NCBI RefSeq assembly: GCF_020733705.1
Contig: NZ_JAJFZM010000001.1
Span: 1,860,001-1,924,000 of the forward strand
Source of the DNA: Nocardia australiensis
Lineage (GTDB): Bacteria; Actinomycetota; Actinomycetes; Mycobacteriales; Mycobacteriaceae
Length of the DNA stretch: 64,000 nt
Direction of reading: 5' to 3'
Shown here: piece after piece, positions 19,273 to 29,742 of the stretch
Layout: each line of letters starts with the position of its first letter
Numbering within the stretch: the first letter of the stretch is position 1
The notes under the pieces: generated by a model
What the model saw: the letters and a program-made list of their open reading frames with translations, nothing else
Databases searched by the model: none
Told to the model about the DNA's origin: nothing
Position numbers and translations under genes: made by a program

Positions 19273-20892
19273 GTGCATAGACGTGCCTTCTTCAAAGCGG
19301 CGGGTTCGGCAGTATTGCTCGGTGCCGGGGGCACGGCACTGCACACCGGGTCCGCGGCCGCGGACCCCATCTGGGGATCCCTCTTCCGCGACTGGGTACC
19401 GGAAATCTTTGCGCCACTTCCCGATCCGCCCGACCATTCGCCCGCGATCGTGATCGGCTCCGGTTTCGGGGCGGCGGTCACCGCGCTGCGTCTCGCGGAG
19501 GCGGGTGTCGCCAACACGGTGCTGGAGCGCGGCTCGCGCTGGCCCAACGATCCATGGCGCGAGATCTTCACCGGTGACGATCTTCCCGACGGCCGCGGCT
19601 TCTGGCACCGCACCAGCTTCACCGGCGTTACCAGGGTGCCGATGCAGTTCTCGAGTTTCGGCGGGGTGCTGGACTGCACCGAGTATCCGGGTATCGACGT
19701 CTGGCGGGCCGCGGCAGTCGGCGGCGGCTCGGTGGTGTTCACCGGCGCGATGGTCGCACCGGAGCGCCGCTTCTTCGACCACGTCTTCGGGGGCGTCCTC
19801 GACTACGGCGAATTCGATCGGGTCTACTACCCGCGGGTGCGAGAGATGTTGCGGCTGAACCCGATTCCCGCAGACCTGTATGCCTCGCCGCCGTTCGCGC
19901 ACTCCCGCGCCTGGGATGATCAGGTGCGCAGGGCCGGTTATCGGACTCAGGCCAACGACTCGATTTTCAACTGGGACATCCTGCGCGGCGAACTCGCCGG
20001 CACCACCCGCCCGTCGGCGACAGTTGCCCGCAGTAACCTCGGCAACTCCAACGGCGCGAAATTCGACCTCAACCAGAACTACCTGAAATACGCGCAGGAC
20101 ACCGGGAAGTCGGCGATCTTCGCCGGGCATCGGGTCGATGCCATCGCCCAAGAGCCCGGCGGGCGCTATTCGGTCACCGTCACCAAGCTCGCGCCGACCG
20201 GGGAGGTCCTCGGTACCCGCACCCTGACCTGTGACCGGCTGTTTCTCGGCGCGGGCTCGATCGGCACCTCGGAGCTGCTGGTTCGCGCGCAGGCTACCGG
20301 CGCGCTGCGCAACCTCAACGAACATATCGGCGACGGCTGGGGCACCAATGGTGACGTGGTGCTCGCTCGTGGTGCGAGTCAATTGGCCGGTCACGGTCAG
20401 GCCGCGCCGAGCGTCAGCCGGATTTTCGACGAGTCGGCCATGCCGCTCACCCTCGAAAGCTGGTACATCCCAGGCATTCCCTTCGAGACCGGTGCGCTCG
20501 CCTCCTTCGCCATGGTGCTCGATCCGGCCCGCGCGCGCTTCGGCTACGACCCGGGCAGCAACCGGGTCGGATTGGCCTGGTCGGCCCAGAATCGGGACGA
20601 CAGTGTTGCCGCCGCCCGCGCCATCGACCACCGCATCGCCGAGCGCTCCGACGCGCTCGTCGAATACGGCGCACTCGGTTACGACGCGAATGCCCTGTTC
20701 ACGGCGCACCCGCTGGGCGGTGCGGTGCTCGGCAAGGCCACCGATGGCAACGGTCGCGTGCAGGGCCATCCCGGCCTCTATGTGATGGATGGCGCGGCGA
20801 TCCCCGGCAGCACCGGCACGGTCAATCCGTCGCTCACCATCGCCGCGCTCGCCGAGCGCAATATCGAGGCGATCATCCGAGCCGGGCGGTAA
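19273..20892 (+). CDS. Cholesterol oxidase (class I, GMC family)
   Basis: 539 residues. The N-terminus HRRAFFKAAGSAVLLGAGG is a Tat-type signal, so export of the folded flavoprotein is likely. The FAD site is VIGSGFGAAVTALRLAEAG. Family motifs include AVGGGSVVFTGAM, FLGAGSIGTSELLVRAQATG, GDGWGTNGDVV, the active-site His in TAHPLGGAVLGKATD, and the Asn in GTVNPSLTIAALAERN. It oxidises 3-beta-hydroxysterols to 4-en-3-ones with O2. The Glu that acts as base in the Streptomyces enzyme falls at an Asp-Glu pair (FDESAMP), so the exact base is uncertain. Confidence 0.88.
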   Translation: MHRRAFFKAAGSAVLLGAGGTALHTGSAAADPIWGSLFRDWVPEIFAPLPDPPDHSPAIVIGSGFGAAVTALRLAEAGVANTVLERGSRWPNDPWREIFTGDDLPDGRGFWHRTSFTGVTRVPMQFSSFGGVLDCTEYPGIDVWRAAAVGGGSVVFTGAMVAPERRFFDHVFGGVLDYGEFDRVYYPRVREMLRLNPIPADLYASPPFAHSRAWDDQVRRAGYRTQANDSIFNWDILRGELAGTTRPSATVARSNLGNSNGAKFDLNQNYLKYAQDTGKSAIFAGHRVDAIAQEPGGRYSVTVTKLAPTGEVLGTRTLTCDRLFLGAGSIGTSELLVRAQATGALRNLNEHIGDGWGTNGDVVLARGASQLAGHGQAAPSVSRIFDESAMPLTLESWYIPGIPFETGALASFAMVLDPARARFGYDPGSNRVGLAWSAQNRDDSVAAARAIDHRIAERSDALVEYGALGYDANALFTAHPLGGAVLGKATDGNGRVQGHPGLYVMDGAAIPGSTGTVNPSLTIAALAERNIEAIIRAGR

Positions 20893-20990
20893 CCCGCCGA
20901 ATTACCAGCCGGTTTCTCGGTGAGAAGGACGATGTATAGGGGCAGGCCGATACGCTCGGCGAGTCGTTCGGCGTCGAAGGGATCTTGACC

Positions 20991-21824
20991 GTGGCAGCTC
21001 CGACCATCCCGTCGGGTACCGGCGAAGCATCGAAATCTCAGGATTTTCCGAATAAGCCGCCCGCGCTGTGGACCGACTTCGTGATGCTGGCGCTGGCCAT
21101 CGTCTCGGTGGTGCTCGTCGCGTGGGTCACCTTCTTCCCGGTGCCCTCGCACACCTACCAGGTGATCGTGATCATCGATTACTCGGTGTGCGCGGTATTC
21201 GCCGCGGAATTCCTGTGGCGCTGGCACCGCGCGGGCTGGCCGTGGACGTTCCCGTTCATCTACTGGTACGAAGTGCTCGGCATGATCCCGGTGACCAGCC
21301 CGTTCTTCCGCGGCTTCCGACTGCTGCGGATCGTGGTGATCGTGGTCCGATTGGGCCGGGTCGCCGATCGTGCCCTCGGTGACAGGGTGACCGCGGCCGT
21401 GGTCACCCGCTCGGTGAAAACCATCGTCGACATCATCAAGCGTCCGATGACGATCGCGGTGCTCGACGAGGTGGGGCATGTGCTGCGTTCGGGCCACTAC
21501 ACCCGCAATATCGCCGCCGCGCTGCAAGAGAATCGCGTCGAGATGGACGACATGATTCTCGAACTGATCAAGAAAGATCCGCAGGCTGGTCGGGTGCGCT
21601 ACATCCCGTTCCACGACGAGATCATCCGGCTCATCGCCGACACCACATTCCGCATCGTGTTCCAGGTGTTGGAGGATCCGCGCACCGATGAGCTCGTCTC
21701 GGACATGTTGCGCGAGAACATCGATCAGATCAGGGAGGCGGTCCACAACGGAACGCGTGTGGAACCGTCGGCCTATGGCCCCACCGCGCCCGAGTTATCG
21801 GTGCGTCATCAGCCCAGGTCGTGA
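20991..21824 (+). CDS. Voltage-sensor-like membrane protein without a pore domain
   Basis: About 277 residues from the GTG at 20991 (AAGGGA about 9 nt upstream; a TTG at 20985 is possible). Four helices resemble an S1-S4 voltage sensor: FVMLALAIVSVVLVAWVTFF, VIIDYSVCAVFAAEFLWRW, WYEVLGMIPVTSPF and an Arg-rich S4 RGFRLLRIVVIVVRLGRV. No S5-pore-S6 or TVGYG filter follows. Instead there is an amphipathic 140-residue cytoplasmic region (EVGHVLRSGHYTRNIAAAL, DEIIRLIADTTFRIVFQVL). Usually annotated as ion transporter in actinobacteria; without a pore it may be a proton channel-like or sensor protein. Its 3' end overlaps the convergent ltrA by 16 nt. Confidence 0.75.
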   Translation: MAAPTIPSGTGEASKSQDFPNKPPALWTDFVMLALAIVSVVLVAWVTFFPVPSHTYQVIVIIDYSVCAVFAAEFLWRWHRAGWPWTFPFIYWYEVLGMIPVTSPFFRGFRLLRIVVIVVRLGRVADRALGDRVTAAVVTRSVKTIVDIIKRPMTIAVLDEVGHVLRSGHYTRNIAAALQENRVEMDDMILELIKKDPQAGRVRYIPFHDEIIRLIADTTFRIVFQVLEDPRTDELVSDMLRENIDQIREAVHNGTRVEPSAYGPTAPELSVRHQPRS

Positions 21825-23026
21825 CTCGCGTGCCTGAGCTCGTCGCGCGGCTGGGCGTATTTGGCTGTCTCGATCAGAATCATCAAGACCAGCACCGCGC
21901 ACAGTATGGATAGCGAGGCCAATGCGGGCAGCGCGGCGGCGAGTGGGATGAGCGCCAGTAGCACGACGGCCGCGACCACCCGGACCATCGAGTACTGCCG
22001 GGTCGCGTAGTACTTGAACCCGACCAGCGCGACCACATACAACACGACGCCGCCGTACAGCGTGTAAAGCGGAATCCCGTACAGCGCGTCGGTCAGTGTG
22101 TGGTGCGATTCGTCGCCGACGTAGTACAGGACCTTCTTCAACCCGAGCGAGAGCCCGATGATCCCGACGATCATCGGGAAATGCCAGTAAGTGTAGGAGG
22201 CTCGCGCGATCTTGATCTGGCGCTGGCCGGTGGCATGCGCGAGTTCGCGCTCCACCGATAGCGCGGCGACATCGAAATACGCCCACCACAGCAGTCCCGA
22301 GACCGCGAGCCCGAGCAGCGCGCCGACCGTGATCGGCCACGAGATCGGCAACCCGGCCACGCCGATGCCGATCGACACGATCGACTCACCAAGCGCCACG
22401 ATAATGATCAGCCCGTAGCGCTCGGAGAAATGGCTGGCCGAATTCACCCGCCAGTCCTCACCCGCCAGCGCCGTCCACAGCATGTCGCCGGCGACTGCGG
22501 CAATCCACAGTGTGGTCTGCACCAGTCCGGTAGTCATCGCGGCGATCACCAGCAGGGTGGTGCCGATGGTGATCGAGCCGACCGACCACCGCGCCACCTG
22601 CCCACGCAATTGCGAATCCTCGGTGCTGGCCAGCCAGAACACTCCGAGATGCACCAACCGCACCAGCAGATACGCGATGGCGAAAACCAGCGGCCCGAAC
22701 CAGCCGCCCGGCAGGTCGTGGAATGCCTCGGGAATGGTGAGCGCCGCGAGGAATACTCCGCCCATCGCGGCGAACATGGCCACTCGCATGATGCCCTCGT
22801 CGGCGCGCACCACATTGCTCAGCCATGAGTAGGCGATCCAGATCCACCACATCACCGCGAGCACCAGGGTGGCGCGCAGCAGGTTCTTCGCGGTTGTTTC
22901 CTCCGCCGCCAGGTCGGTGACCATGGTGAACGCGAAAACCAGGACGAGGTCGAAAAACAGTTCGAGCTGAGTTACCGACCCGCCCTCGGATACATGTTGG
23001 AGTCGAACCCGCCTGGAACCGATCAT
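21809..23026 (-). CDS. Low temperature requirement A (LtrA) family membrane protein
   Basis: 405 residues with about twelve membrane helices. The diagnostic N-terminal signature VTQLELFFDLVLVFAFTMV and later ERYGLIIIVALGESIVSIG and SGLLWWAYFDV place it in the LtrA family. Listeria LtrA is needed for growth in the cold, but the molecular function is not known. It converges on and slightly overlaps the voltage-sensor-like gene. Confidence 0.92.
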   Translation of the reverse strand: MIGSRRVRLQHVSEGGSVTQLELFFDLVLVFAFTMVTDLAAEETTAKNLLRATLVLAVMWWIWIAYSWLSNVVRADEGIMRVAMFAAMGGVFLAALTIPEAFHDLPGGWFGPLVFAIAYLLVRLVHLGVFWLASTEDSQLRGQVARWSVGSITIGTTLLVIAAMTTGLVQTTLWIAAVAGDMLWTALAGEDWRVNSASHFSERYGLIIIVALGESIVSIGIGVAGLPISWPITVGALLGLAVSGLLWWAYFDVAALSVERELAHATGQRQIKIARASYTYWHFPMIVGIIGLSLGLKKVLYYVGDESHHTLTDALYGIPLYTLYGGVVLYVVALVGFKYYATRQYSMVRVVAAVVLLALIPLAAALPALASLSILCAVLVLMILIETAKYAQPRDELRHASHDLG

Positions 23027-23125
23027 GACGCATATCGTCGCACCTCACCGTGACCAGGGTGCGCTGTACTCGCTGCGCGTCGGCCGATTTCGCCGACGGC
23101 GTCAACGGCCGCTCAGAAGCTGTCG

Positions 23126-23584
23126 TTATACGGACTCATAGGATTCGGTCTCCGGAAATCGCTCGGCGAATTCGATGAAGTTCGCCACCACCTCTTCGTT
23201 CGAACGGCGCAGCGTCCGGCGGACCAGCAGGCCGGGCAGCGGGATCGGCAGATACAGCTCCACGTGGTACCAGACGTGCGTGCCGTCCTCGCCGTCGGCA
23301 ATCTCGAACCAGCCGCCGCCCTTGACACCGCGAGTGCTGTCGGTGACCTCCCACTCGGATCGGCTGTGGGTCCAGTCGTATTCCAGGACCTGTAGATCCG
23401 ATCCGCCCATCAGATCGGCCTTCACGAAAACCCGCTGAGGTCGGCCCTCGTCATCCCGCGTCGCGACCCGTGCGTCGCGGTAGGACGTCGACCATTCGGG
23501 GAGTGATTCGACTGCCGCCAGCGCGTCCATCACCTGATCGGGGTCGGCGTCGACAACGAAACGGATATCGGTCTTCGTACGCAT
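23126..23584 (-). CDS. SRPBCC/START-like protein
   Basis: 152 residues, starting MRTKTDIRFVVDADPDQVMDAL, followed by EWSTSYRDARVATRDDEGRP and a C-terminal helix VRRTLRRSNEEVVANFIEFA. This beta-alpha-beta layout is the Bet v1/polyketide cyclase fold that binds hydrophobic ligands; mycobacterial relatives are small conserved proteins of unknown ligand. Monocistronic by position. Confidence 0.85.
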   Translation of the reverse strand: MRTKTDIRFVVDADPDQVMDALAAVESLPEWSTSYRDARVATRDDEGRPQRVFVKADLMGGSDLQVLEYDWTHSRSEWEVTDSTRGVKGGGWFEIADGEDGTHVWYHVELYLPIPLPGLLVRRTLRRSNEEVVANFIEFAERFPETESYESV

Positions 23585-23815
23585 TCATACCTCCGTCCCC
23601 GCCCAACAACATCGGCCGATTGTGCCCAGCGCACATCCGATCGTCAACTGGACGGGACGTGGGTCGCAGCTGGTCCGCGCCGGGCATATTCGCCGCAACG
23701 ATCGATCCTGAAATGGGTGAAGGAGTTTCGAACGCGAACGACCAAATCGCCGGTTATGCCGCCTTAGGATCGAATGGGCGGCGTGTGGCCGCCCGCCGAC
23801 GAAGGAGGGTGCGCC

Positions 23816-24145
23816 GTGCAGTACGCAGAACTTTTGGGACGCGCATACGACGCGATCAGCGTGCGACGAGTGTTCGGCGAACCACACGAATCCGGCGGCA
23901 TCACAGTGATTCCCGCGGCCTCCGTCGGTGGTGGAGGCGGCGGAGGTGGTGGGGGTGCCGAAGGCGAGGGCAGCGGTGAGGGTGCCGGTTTCGGCATCGG
24001 GGCTTCGCCGGTCGGCGCGTTCGTGTTGCAGGACGGCAAGCTCGCTTGGCATCCCGCCGTCGACGTCAACCGAGTTGTCGCGACGGTCGGCCGGGTGCTG
24101 ATTACCGCGATTATTGCCTGGGCCCTGACTCGGCGCCGCAAGTAG
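23816..24145 (+). CDS. GerW/YtfJ-like small protein
   Basis: 109 residues from the GTG at 23816, which has an excellent AAGGAGG ribosome site 6-7 nt upstream. It begins VQYAELLGRAYDAISVRRVF and continues ITVIPAASVGGGGGGGGGGA, GIGASPVGAFVLQDGKLAWH and a C-terminal hydrophobic helix (VGRVLITAIIAWALTRRRK) that may anchor it in the membrane. The R-x-V-F-G-x-P, I-P and PVGA-F-V motifs are those of the GerW/YtfJ family. Spores are not expected in Nocardia, so the role here is unknown. Confidence 0.8.
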   Translation: MQYAELLGRAYDAISVRRVFGEPHESGGITVIPAASVGGGGGGGGGGAEGEGSGEGAGFGIGASPVGAFVLQDGKLAWHPAVDVNRVVATVGRVLITAIIAWALTRRRK

Positions 24146-24185
24146 TGGGGATAGTCGCCCCGAGCCCTGCGCAATCCGTTGGTTA

Positions 24186-24779
24186 TTAACGCGACGCGCC
24201 GGTCAGTCGTTCGACCGCGATCGCGATCAGTTCCTGGCTCTGCTCCTCGCTGAAGACCTCGGGCAGGGTGAGCCGGTCCACGATCAGCCAGTTCAGCGTG
24301 AGGTAGAGCAGCAGTACCGACTGCTCGTCTCCCGGCAGGCCGGCATTCAGGTGGTTGCGCACATTGAGATCGATATCGGCGCGTACCCGTTCGGTCAGCA
24401 CGGCCCGTAGCTCCGTCCGCCGCGTCGCCTCCAGCCGCAGCTCGAGCAGTGCGAGGTAACCGGTGCGGAACGACTCGACGCGCGCCACCGTCTCCTTCAT
24501 CAGCTCGATGATGTTCGCGCGTGTCTTGGGTCCCTCGGCGAGCTGGGTCATGGTCGCCTCGCTCGGCTGTAGCCGCTCGTAGAACCGGGCGCCCGACTGC
24601 GTCAGCAGCCCCTCCCGATTGGCGAAGTAGTTCGACGTCGTGCCTGCGGGGACGGCAGCCTCCTTGTCGACCGCGCGGAAGGTCAGCCCACGCGCGCCCT
24701 CCTTGGCCAGTACCTCGAGCGCCGCGTCGAGCAACGCCTGCCGCCGTTCCGGGTTAGTCCGCACTTGACACCACTCCAT
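24186..24779 (-). CDS. TetR-family regulator
   Basis: About 197 residues from the ATG at 24779; a GTG at 24764 has a better placed GGAG and would give VRTNPERRQALLDAAL. The helix-turn-helix (about residues 20-55) reads GLTFRAVDKEAAVPAGTTSNYF. The C-terminal ligand domain is helical. It is divergent from two RibD-C-type reductase genes and probably controls them. A 10-bp palindrome sits directly upstream. Confidence 0.9.
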   Translation of the reverse strand: MEWCQVRTNPERRQALLDAALEVLAKEGARGLTFRAVDKEAAVPAGTTSNYFANREGLLTQSGARFYERLQPSEATMTQLAEGPKTRANIIELMKETVARVESFRTGYLALLELRLEATRRTELRAVLTERVRADIDLNVRNHLNAGLPGDEQSVLLLYLTLNWLIVDRLTLPEVFSEEQSQELIAIAVERLTGASR

Positions 24780-24781
24780 CC

Positions 24782-24791
24782 GTAGTACTAC
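24782..24791. promoter_or_regulatory. Palindrome between TetR and reductase genes
   Basis: GTAGTACTAC is a perfect 10-bp palindrome 3 nt before the TetR ATG and 46 nt before the divergent reductase. It is short, so operator function is only a suggestion. Confidence 0.35.
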
Positions 24792-24837
24792 CTTCAAATC
24801 ACTACAGACAGAGTACAACGGATCGGGCGGTATTGAA

Positions 24838-25413
24838 ATGCGAAAGCTTGTCTACTACGTGGCCGTTTCCCTCGACGGCTACATCGCCGGCCCGGCGGGC
24901 GAGTTCGACTTCTACCCGTTGGACTCCGCGATGGGGGAGTGGCTCAACGGGAAGTATCCGGAGTTCGTCCCCGTCCATGTGCGGCCACTGATCGGCATGC
25001 CGCTGGAGGAACCCAATAAGCGCTTCGACACCGTGCTGATGGGCCGGGGCAGCTACGAACCCGGCGTGTCCGCTGGCGTGACCAGCCCGTACGCGCACAT
25101 GAAGCAATATGTCGTGTCGAGCACCCTCGGCCGGATCGACGATCCGCAGGTGGAACTGGTCGAGTCCGATCCCCTCGGCCTGGTGCGGCGGCTGAAAGCC
25201 GAAGCGGGCGGCGATATTTGGCTCTGCGGCGGCGGGATCGTCGCCGGGCAACTGCTCGGCGAGATCGATGAGCTGATCATCAAGAGCTACCCGGTCGTCG
25301 CCGGTTGCGGCATTCCGGCCTTTGCGGGCGAATTCCGCCCGACGCTGTTCACTCCGACGCAACGCAAGGAATTCGGCAACGGTGCGCAGGTCAGCTGGTT
25401 CACCAGGTCCTGA
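24838..25413 (+). CDS. Dihydrofolate reductase-like (RibD C-terminal) protein, copy 1
   Basis: 191 residues. RibD-C fold motifs: MRKLVYYVAVSLDGYIAGP, FDTVLMGRGSYEPG, QYVVSSTLGRIDDPQVELV, GDIWLCGGGIVAGQLLGEID and ELIIKSYPVVAGCGIPAF. These bind NADPH and reduce an unknown, often folate- or pterin-like, substrate. It is followed 34 nt later by a close paralogue and probably co-transcribed with it; the divergent TetR gene is the likely regulator. Confidence 0.88.
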   Translation: MRKLVYYVAVSLDGYIAGPAGEFDFYPLDSAMGEWLNGKYPEFVPVHVRPLIGMPLEEPNKRFDTVLMGRGSYEPGVSAGVTSPYAHMKQYVVSSTLGRIDDPQVELVESDPLGLVRRLKAEAGGDIWLCGGGIVAGQLLGEIDELIIKSYPVVAGCGIPAFAGEFRPTLFTPTQRKEFGNGAQVSWFTRS

Positions 25414-25447
25414 CGACGCGTTCACGACACTCGAAAGTGGGACTAAC

Positions 25448-26026
25448 ATGCGAAAACTCGTCTACTTCGTCGGCATGTCGCTCGACGGCTACATCGCGGG
25501 CCCCGGCGGCGAGATCGACCACTATCCACTGCCGGAACACATGCTGGACTGGATTCGGACCGAGTATCCGGAGACCCTGCCCACCCATGCGCGCCCGCAT
25601 CTCGGGTTGGCGGCCGATGAACCGAATCGGAAGTTCGACACGCTGGTGATGGGTCGCGGCACCTATGACCCGGCCCTCGCCATCGGCACCACCAGCCCTT
25701 ATGCCCACATGAGGCAGTACGTGGTGTCCAGCACGCTCGGCCGCATCGACGATCCGTCCGTCGAGTTGATCGAGCGCGATCCGATCGGCCTGGTGCGCGC
25801 ATTGAAGCAGGAAGACGGCTTGGATATCTGGCTGGCGGGCGGCGGAAAGTTCGCCGCAGCCGTGCTCGACGAGATCGACGAGCTCGTCATCAAGAGTTAC
25901 CCGGTTGTCTCCGGTGCCGGCATCCCCGCCTTCGCGGGCGAGTTTCGTCCGACGCTGTTCACGCCGACGCGGCGCGCTCAGGTCAGCGCGAACGGTACAC
26001 AGGTCAGCTGGTTCGCCCGTGCGTGA
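25448..26026 (+). CDS. Dihydrofolate reductase-like (RibD C-terminal) protein, copy 2
   Basis: 192 residues from the ATG at 25448. It aligns along its whole length with the upstream protein (VYFVGMSLDGYIAGPGGEID, FDTLVMGRGTYDP, QYVVSSTLGRIDDPSVELI, AGGGKFAAAVLDEIDELVIK) at roughly two thirds identity by eye, so the pair arose by tandem duplication. The active-site Cys of copy 1 (LCGGG) is LAGGG here. Same predicted fold and cofactor; substrate unknown. Confidence 0.88.
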   Translation: MRKLVYFVGMSLDGYIAGPGGEIDHYPLPEHMLDWIRTEYPETLPTHARPHLGLAADEPNRKFDTLVMGRGTYDPALAIGTTSPYAHMRQYVVSSTLGRIDDPSVELIERDPIGLVRALKQEDGLDIWLAGGGKFAAAVLDEIDELVIKSYPVVSGAGIPAFAGEFRPTLFTPTRRAQVSANGTQVSWFARA

Positions 26027-26281
26027 GTGGATGCTCGGGTGGGTGCGTCGACTCTCAGGCGGATTCGCCTTCGCGTAGCTGCGTGTGACCCGCACCGATG
26101 TCTCCGGCCCCATCAGGGCAGGCGAACTGAGCGCTCCACTTGCCTTCGCTGAGCGCGGCGTGGCCTGCGAAGGGACGACTTCCGGCCGTGCCCGCCAGGA
26201 GGTGGGGGCAAATCCGCTGGACGCGGGTCGGTACCCTTGGTGGCTGTCAGCAGCTGATTGTCGATCTTGGAGGACCCTGCC

Positions 26282-27547
26282 GTGGCTCTCGTTGTTCAGA
26301 AGTACGGAGGATCCTCGGTGGCTACCGCCGAGCGCATCCGGCGCGTCGCTGAACGGATCGTGGAGACGAAGAAGCAGGGCCACGACGTGGTGGTCGTCTG
26401 CTCGGCAATGGGCGACACCACCGACGAACTATTGGAACTGGCCCAGCAGGTGTCGCCCGCGCCGCCCGCACGCGAAATGGACATGCTCCTCACCTCAGGT
26501 GAGCGCATCTCCAACGCGCTGGTCGCCATGGCCATTCATTCACTCGGTGCCGAGGCCCGCTCGTTCACCGGTTCCCAGGCCGGCGTGATCACCACCGGTG
26601 CGCATGGCAACGCGAAAATCATCGACGTCACCCCGAGTCGACTACGCAGTGCGCTCGATGAGGGACTCGTCGTGCTGGTCGCCGGATTCCAGGGCGTCAG
26701 CCAGGACAGTAAGGACGTCACCACGCTCGGCCGTGGCGGCTCCGACACCACGGCGGTCGCATTGGCCGCGGCGCTGGAGGCCGACGTCTGCGAGATCTAT
26801 ACCGACGTCGACGGCGTGTTCACCGCCGACCCGCGGATCGTGCCGGACGCGCAACAGCTCGAGCAGGTCTCCTATGAGGAGATGCTGGAGCTCGCGGCCT
26901 GCGGCGCGAAAGTACTCATGCTGCGCTGCGTGGAATACGCGCGTCGCTACAACGTGCCCGTGCATGTGCGCTCGTCCTACACCGACAGGCACGGCACCTA
27001 CGTTTACGGATCGATGGAGGACATCCCCTTGGAGAAAGCAATCCTCACGGGCGTCGCGCACGACCGCAGCGAGGCCAAGGTGACCGTGGTCGGACTACCG
27101 GACGAACCCGGCTACGCCGCGAAGGTGTTCCGCGCCATCGCCGATGCCGAGATCAACATCGACATGGTGCTGCAGAACATCTCCAAAATCGAAACCGGCA
27201 AGACCGACATCACCTTCACACTGCCCAAGACCGACGGTGCGCGCGCGGTGGAGATGCTGACCAAGCGTCAGCGCGAAATCGGTTTCGCCCAGGTCCTTTA
27301 CGACGACCACATCGGCAAGGTTTCGTTGGTGGGCGCGGGCATGAAGAGTCATCCCGGCGTCACCGCCACCTTCTGTGAAGCGCTCGCGGACGCGGGTGTG
27401 AACATCGACCTGATCTCCACTTCCGAGATCCGGATTTCGGTGCTGGTCCGGGATTCCGAACTGGACGAGGCCGTGCAGGTGCTGCACCGGGCCTTCGATC
27501 TGGGTGGCGACGAGGTCGCCGTGGTCCACGCGGGAACGGGGCGCTGA
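26282..27547 (+). CDS. ask: Aspartate kinase
   Basis: 421 residues from the GTG at 26282 (GGAGG 8 nt upstream). It phosphorylates aspartate, opening the lysine, threonine, methionine and diaminopimelate pathway. Kinase motifs: [53 protein letters not shown] and [17 protein letters not shown]. Two ACT domains follow ([18 protein letters not shown] and [19 protein letters not shown]), typical of the lysine/threonine-inhibited actinobacterial enzyme. As in Corynebacterium, an in-frame ATG at 27014 could start a separate beta subunit of about 177 residues. Followed by asd. Confidence 0.96.
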   Translation: MALVVQKYGGSSVATAERIRRVAERIVETKKQGHDVVVVCSAMGDTTDELLELAQQVSPAPPAREMDMLLTSGERISNALVAMAIHSLGAEARSFTGSQAGVITTGAHGNAKIIDVTPSRLRSALDEGLVVLVAGFQGVSQDSKDVTTLGRGGSDTTAVALAAALEADVCEIYTDVDGVFTADPRIVPDAQQLEQVSYEEMLELAACGAKVLMLRCVEYARRYNVPVHVRSSYTDRHGTYVYGSMEDIPLEKAILTGVAHDRSEAKVTVVGLPDEPGYAAKVFRAIADAEINIDMVLQNISKIETGKTDITFTLPKTDGARAVEMLTKRQREIGFAQVLYDDHIGKVSLVGAGMKSHPGVTATFCEALADAGVNIDLISTSEIRISVLVRDSELDEAVQVLHRAFDLGGDEVAVVHAGTGR

Positions 27548-28659
<1,112 letters not shown>

Positions 28660-28666
28660 CACCAGC

Positions 28667-28709
28667 CGAACGGGCCGTTCTGGATCGTCAGATTCGAACG
28701 GCCCGTTCG
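28667..28709. terminator. Terminator after asd
   Basis: CGAACGGGCCGTTC (28667-28680) and GAACGGCCCGTTCG (28696-28709) are perfect 14-bp arms separated by 15 nt, starting 8 nt after the asd stop. Confidence 0.8.
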
Positions 28710-28807
28710 CCATTCAACCCGCTGTTCGCGCCTCGGGATGTTCCTGTGTGCGTAGCAGTCCGAAAAACTCCTCGCCCCGCCCGGATTCCGGCTGCTAGCC
28801 TGCGCCG

Positions 28808-29722
28808 ATGGCGAATCCTTATCCACAGGTGTACTTCGGGGACCGGATCGTTGACGCGGGGGAGGCGTCGGTCGGTGTCGGATCGTCGGCGGTGCTGTAC
28901 GGCCTCAGCGTGTACACGGTGTTCCCGGTGCATGTGGATGGTTCGGCGCGCACCGCATTTCGACTGGACGATCACTTCCGTCGACTCGAGGAATCCTGCA
29001 AGATCATCGGCATCGACCGGTTCGCCGCCGAATGGGACTTCGCCAGATTCCGACCGGCGGTCATCGACCTGATCGCGGCCAATGCGCCGACCGAGGATGT
29101 ATTCGTCCGGGCGACGGTTCATGTCGTCGAATCGATCCCGGGCACCCGAGTTCGGGGGTGCGCGATCAAGGTCAGCATCTTCGTCTATGACGCGATGCCG
29201 ATCGTGCCGCAGGACGGTATGCGACTGAAATCCAGTCCCTGGCGGCGCATTCCGGATAACGCGATTCCATCCCGCGCGAAAGTAAATGGCGCATACGTCA
29301 ATTCGGTGCTCGCCAAGCAGGATGCCATCGACAGCGGCTACGACGACTGCGTCTTCCTCGACGGCAACGGCCACGTCTGCGAACTCAGCGCCGCCAACAT
29401 CTTTCTCGTGCGCAACGGCACCCTGATCACCCCGGATGTGTCTTGCGACATCCTCGACGGCATCAACCGCCGCACCATCCTCACCCTCGCGGCGGAAGAC
29501 GGCATTCCGGTCGTCGAGCGCACCATCGACCTTACCGAGCTCTATATCGCCGACGAGGTCTTCGTCACCGGCACCTCATCCGGAACGTCTCCGGTCACCG
29601 AGGTCGACGGCCGCCTGATCGCCGACGGCCGCCCCGGCCCGATCTCCCAAACTCTGCGCAAACGCCACACCGCCGCCCTCCGCACCGACATCCACCACGG
29701 CTGGGTCACCCGCCTGTTTTGA
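28808..29722 (+). CDS. Class IV (branched-chain-like) aminotransferase
   Basis: 304 residues, PLP-dependent fold type IV, as IlvE and D-amino-acid aminotransferase. The PLP lysine is in SRAKVNGAYVNSVLAKQDAI. GYDDCVFLDGNGHVCELSAA-NIFLVRNG and ITPDVSCDILDGINRRTIL are the conserved phosphate/cofactor region, and VFVTGTSSGTSPVTEVDGR the C-terminal motif. The usual EG-x-R-x-Y substrate loop is replaced by LYGLSVYTVFPVH, so the substrate may differ from the standard branched-chain acids. It converges on a serine hydrolase 20 nt away. Confidence 0.88.
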   Translation: MANPYPQVYFGDRIVDAGEASVGVGSSAVLYGLSVYTVFPVHVDGSARTAFRLDDHFRRLEESCKIIGIDRFAAEWDFARFRPAVIDLIAANAPTEDVFVRATVHVVESIPGTRVRGCAIKVSIFVYDAMPIVPQDGMRLKSSPWRRIPDNAIPSRAKVNGAYVNSVLAKQDAIDSGYDDCVFLDGNGHVCELSAANIFLVRNGTLITPDVSCDILDGINRRTILTLAAEDGIPVVERTIDLTELYIADEVFVTGTSSGTSPVTEVDGRLIADGRPGPISQTLRKRHTAALRTDIHHGWVTRLF

Positions 29723-29742
29723 CCAGGCATTCCGGGCAGGAT

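Noticed and set aside
19141..20769. A 542-codon minus-strand frame
   Set aside because: Antisense shadow of the cholesterol oxidase, which has full FAD and active-site motifs.
23928..23961. Poly-glycine run in the GerW-like gene as a possible sequence artefact
   Set aside because: Gly-rich loops are normal in this family at this place and the frame continues correctly on both sides.
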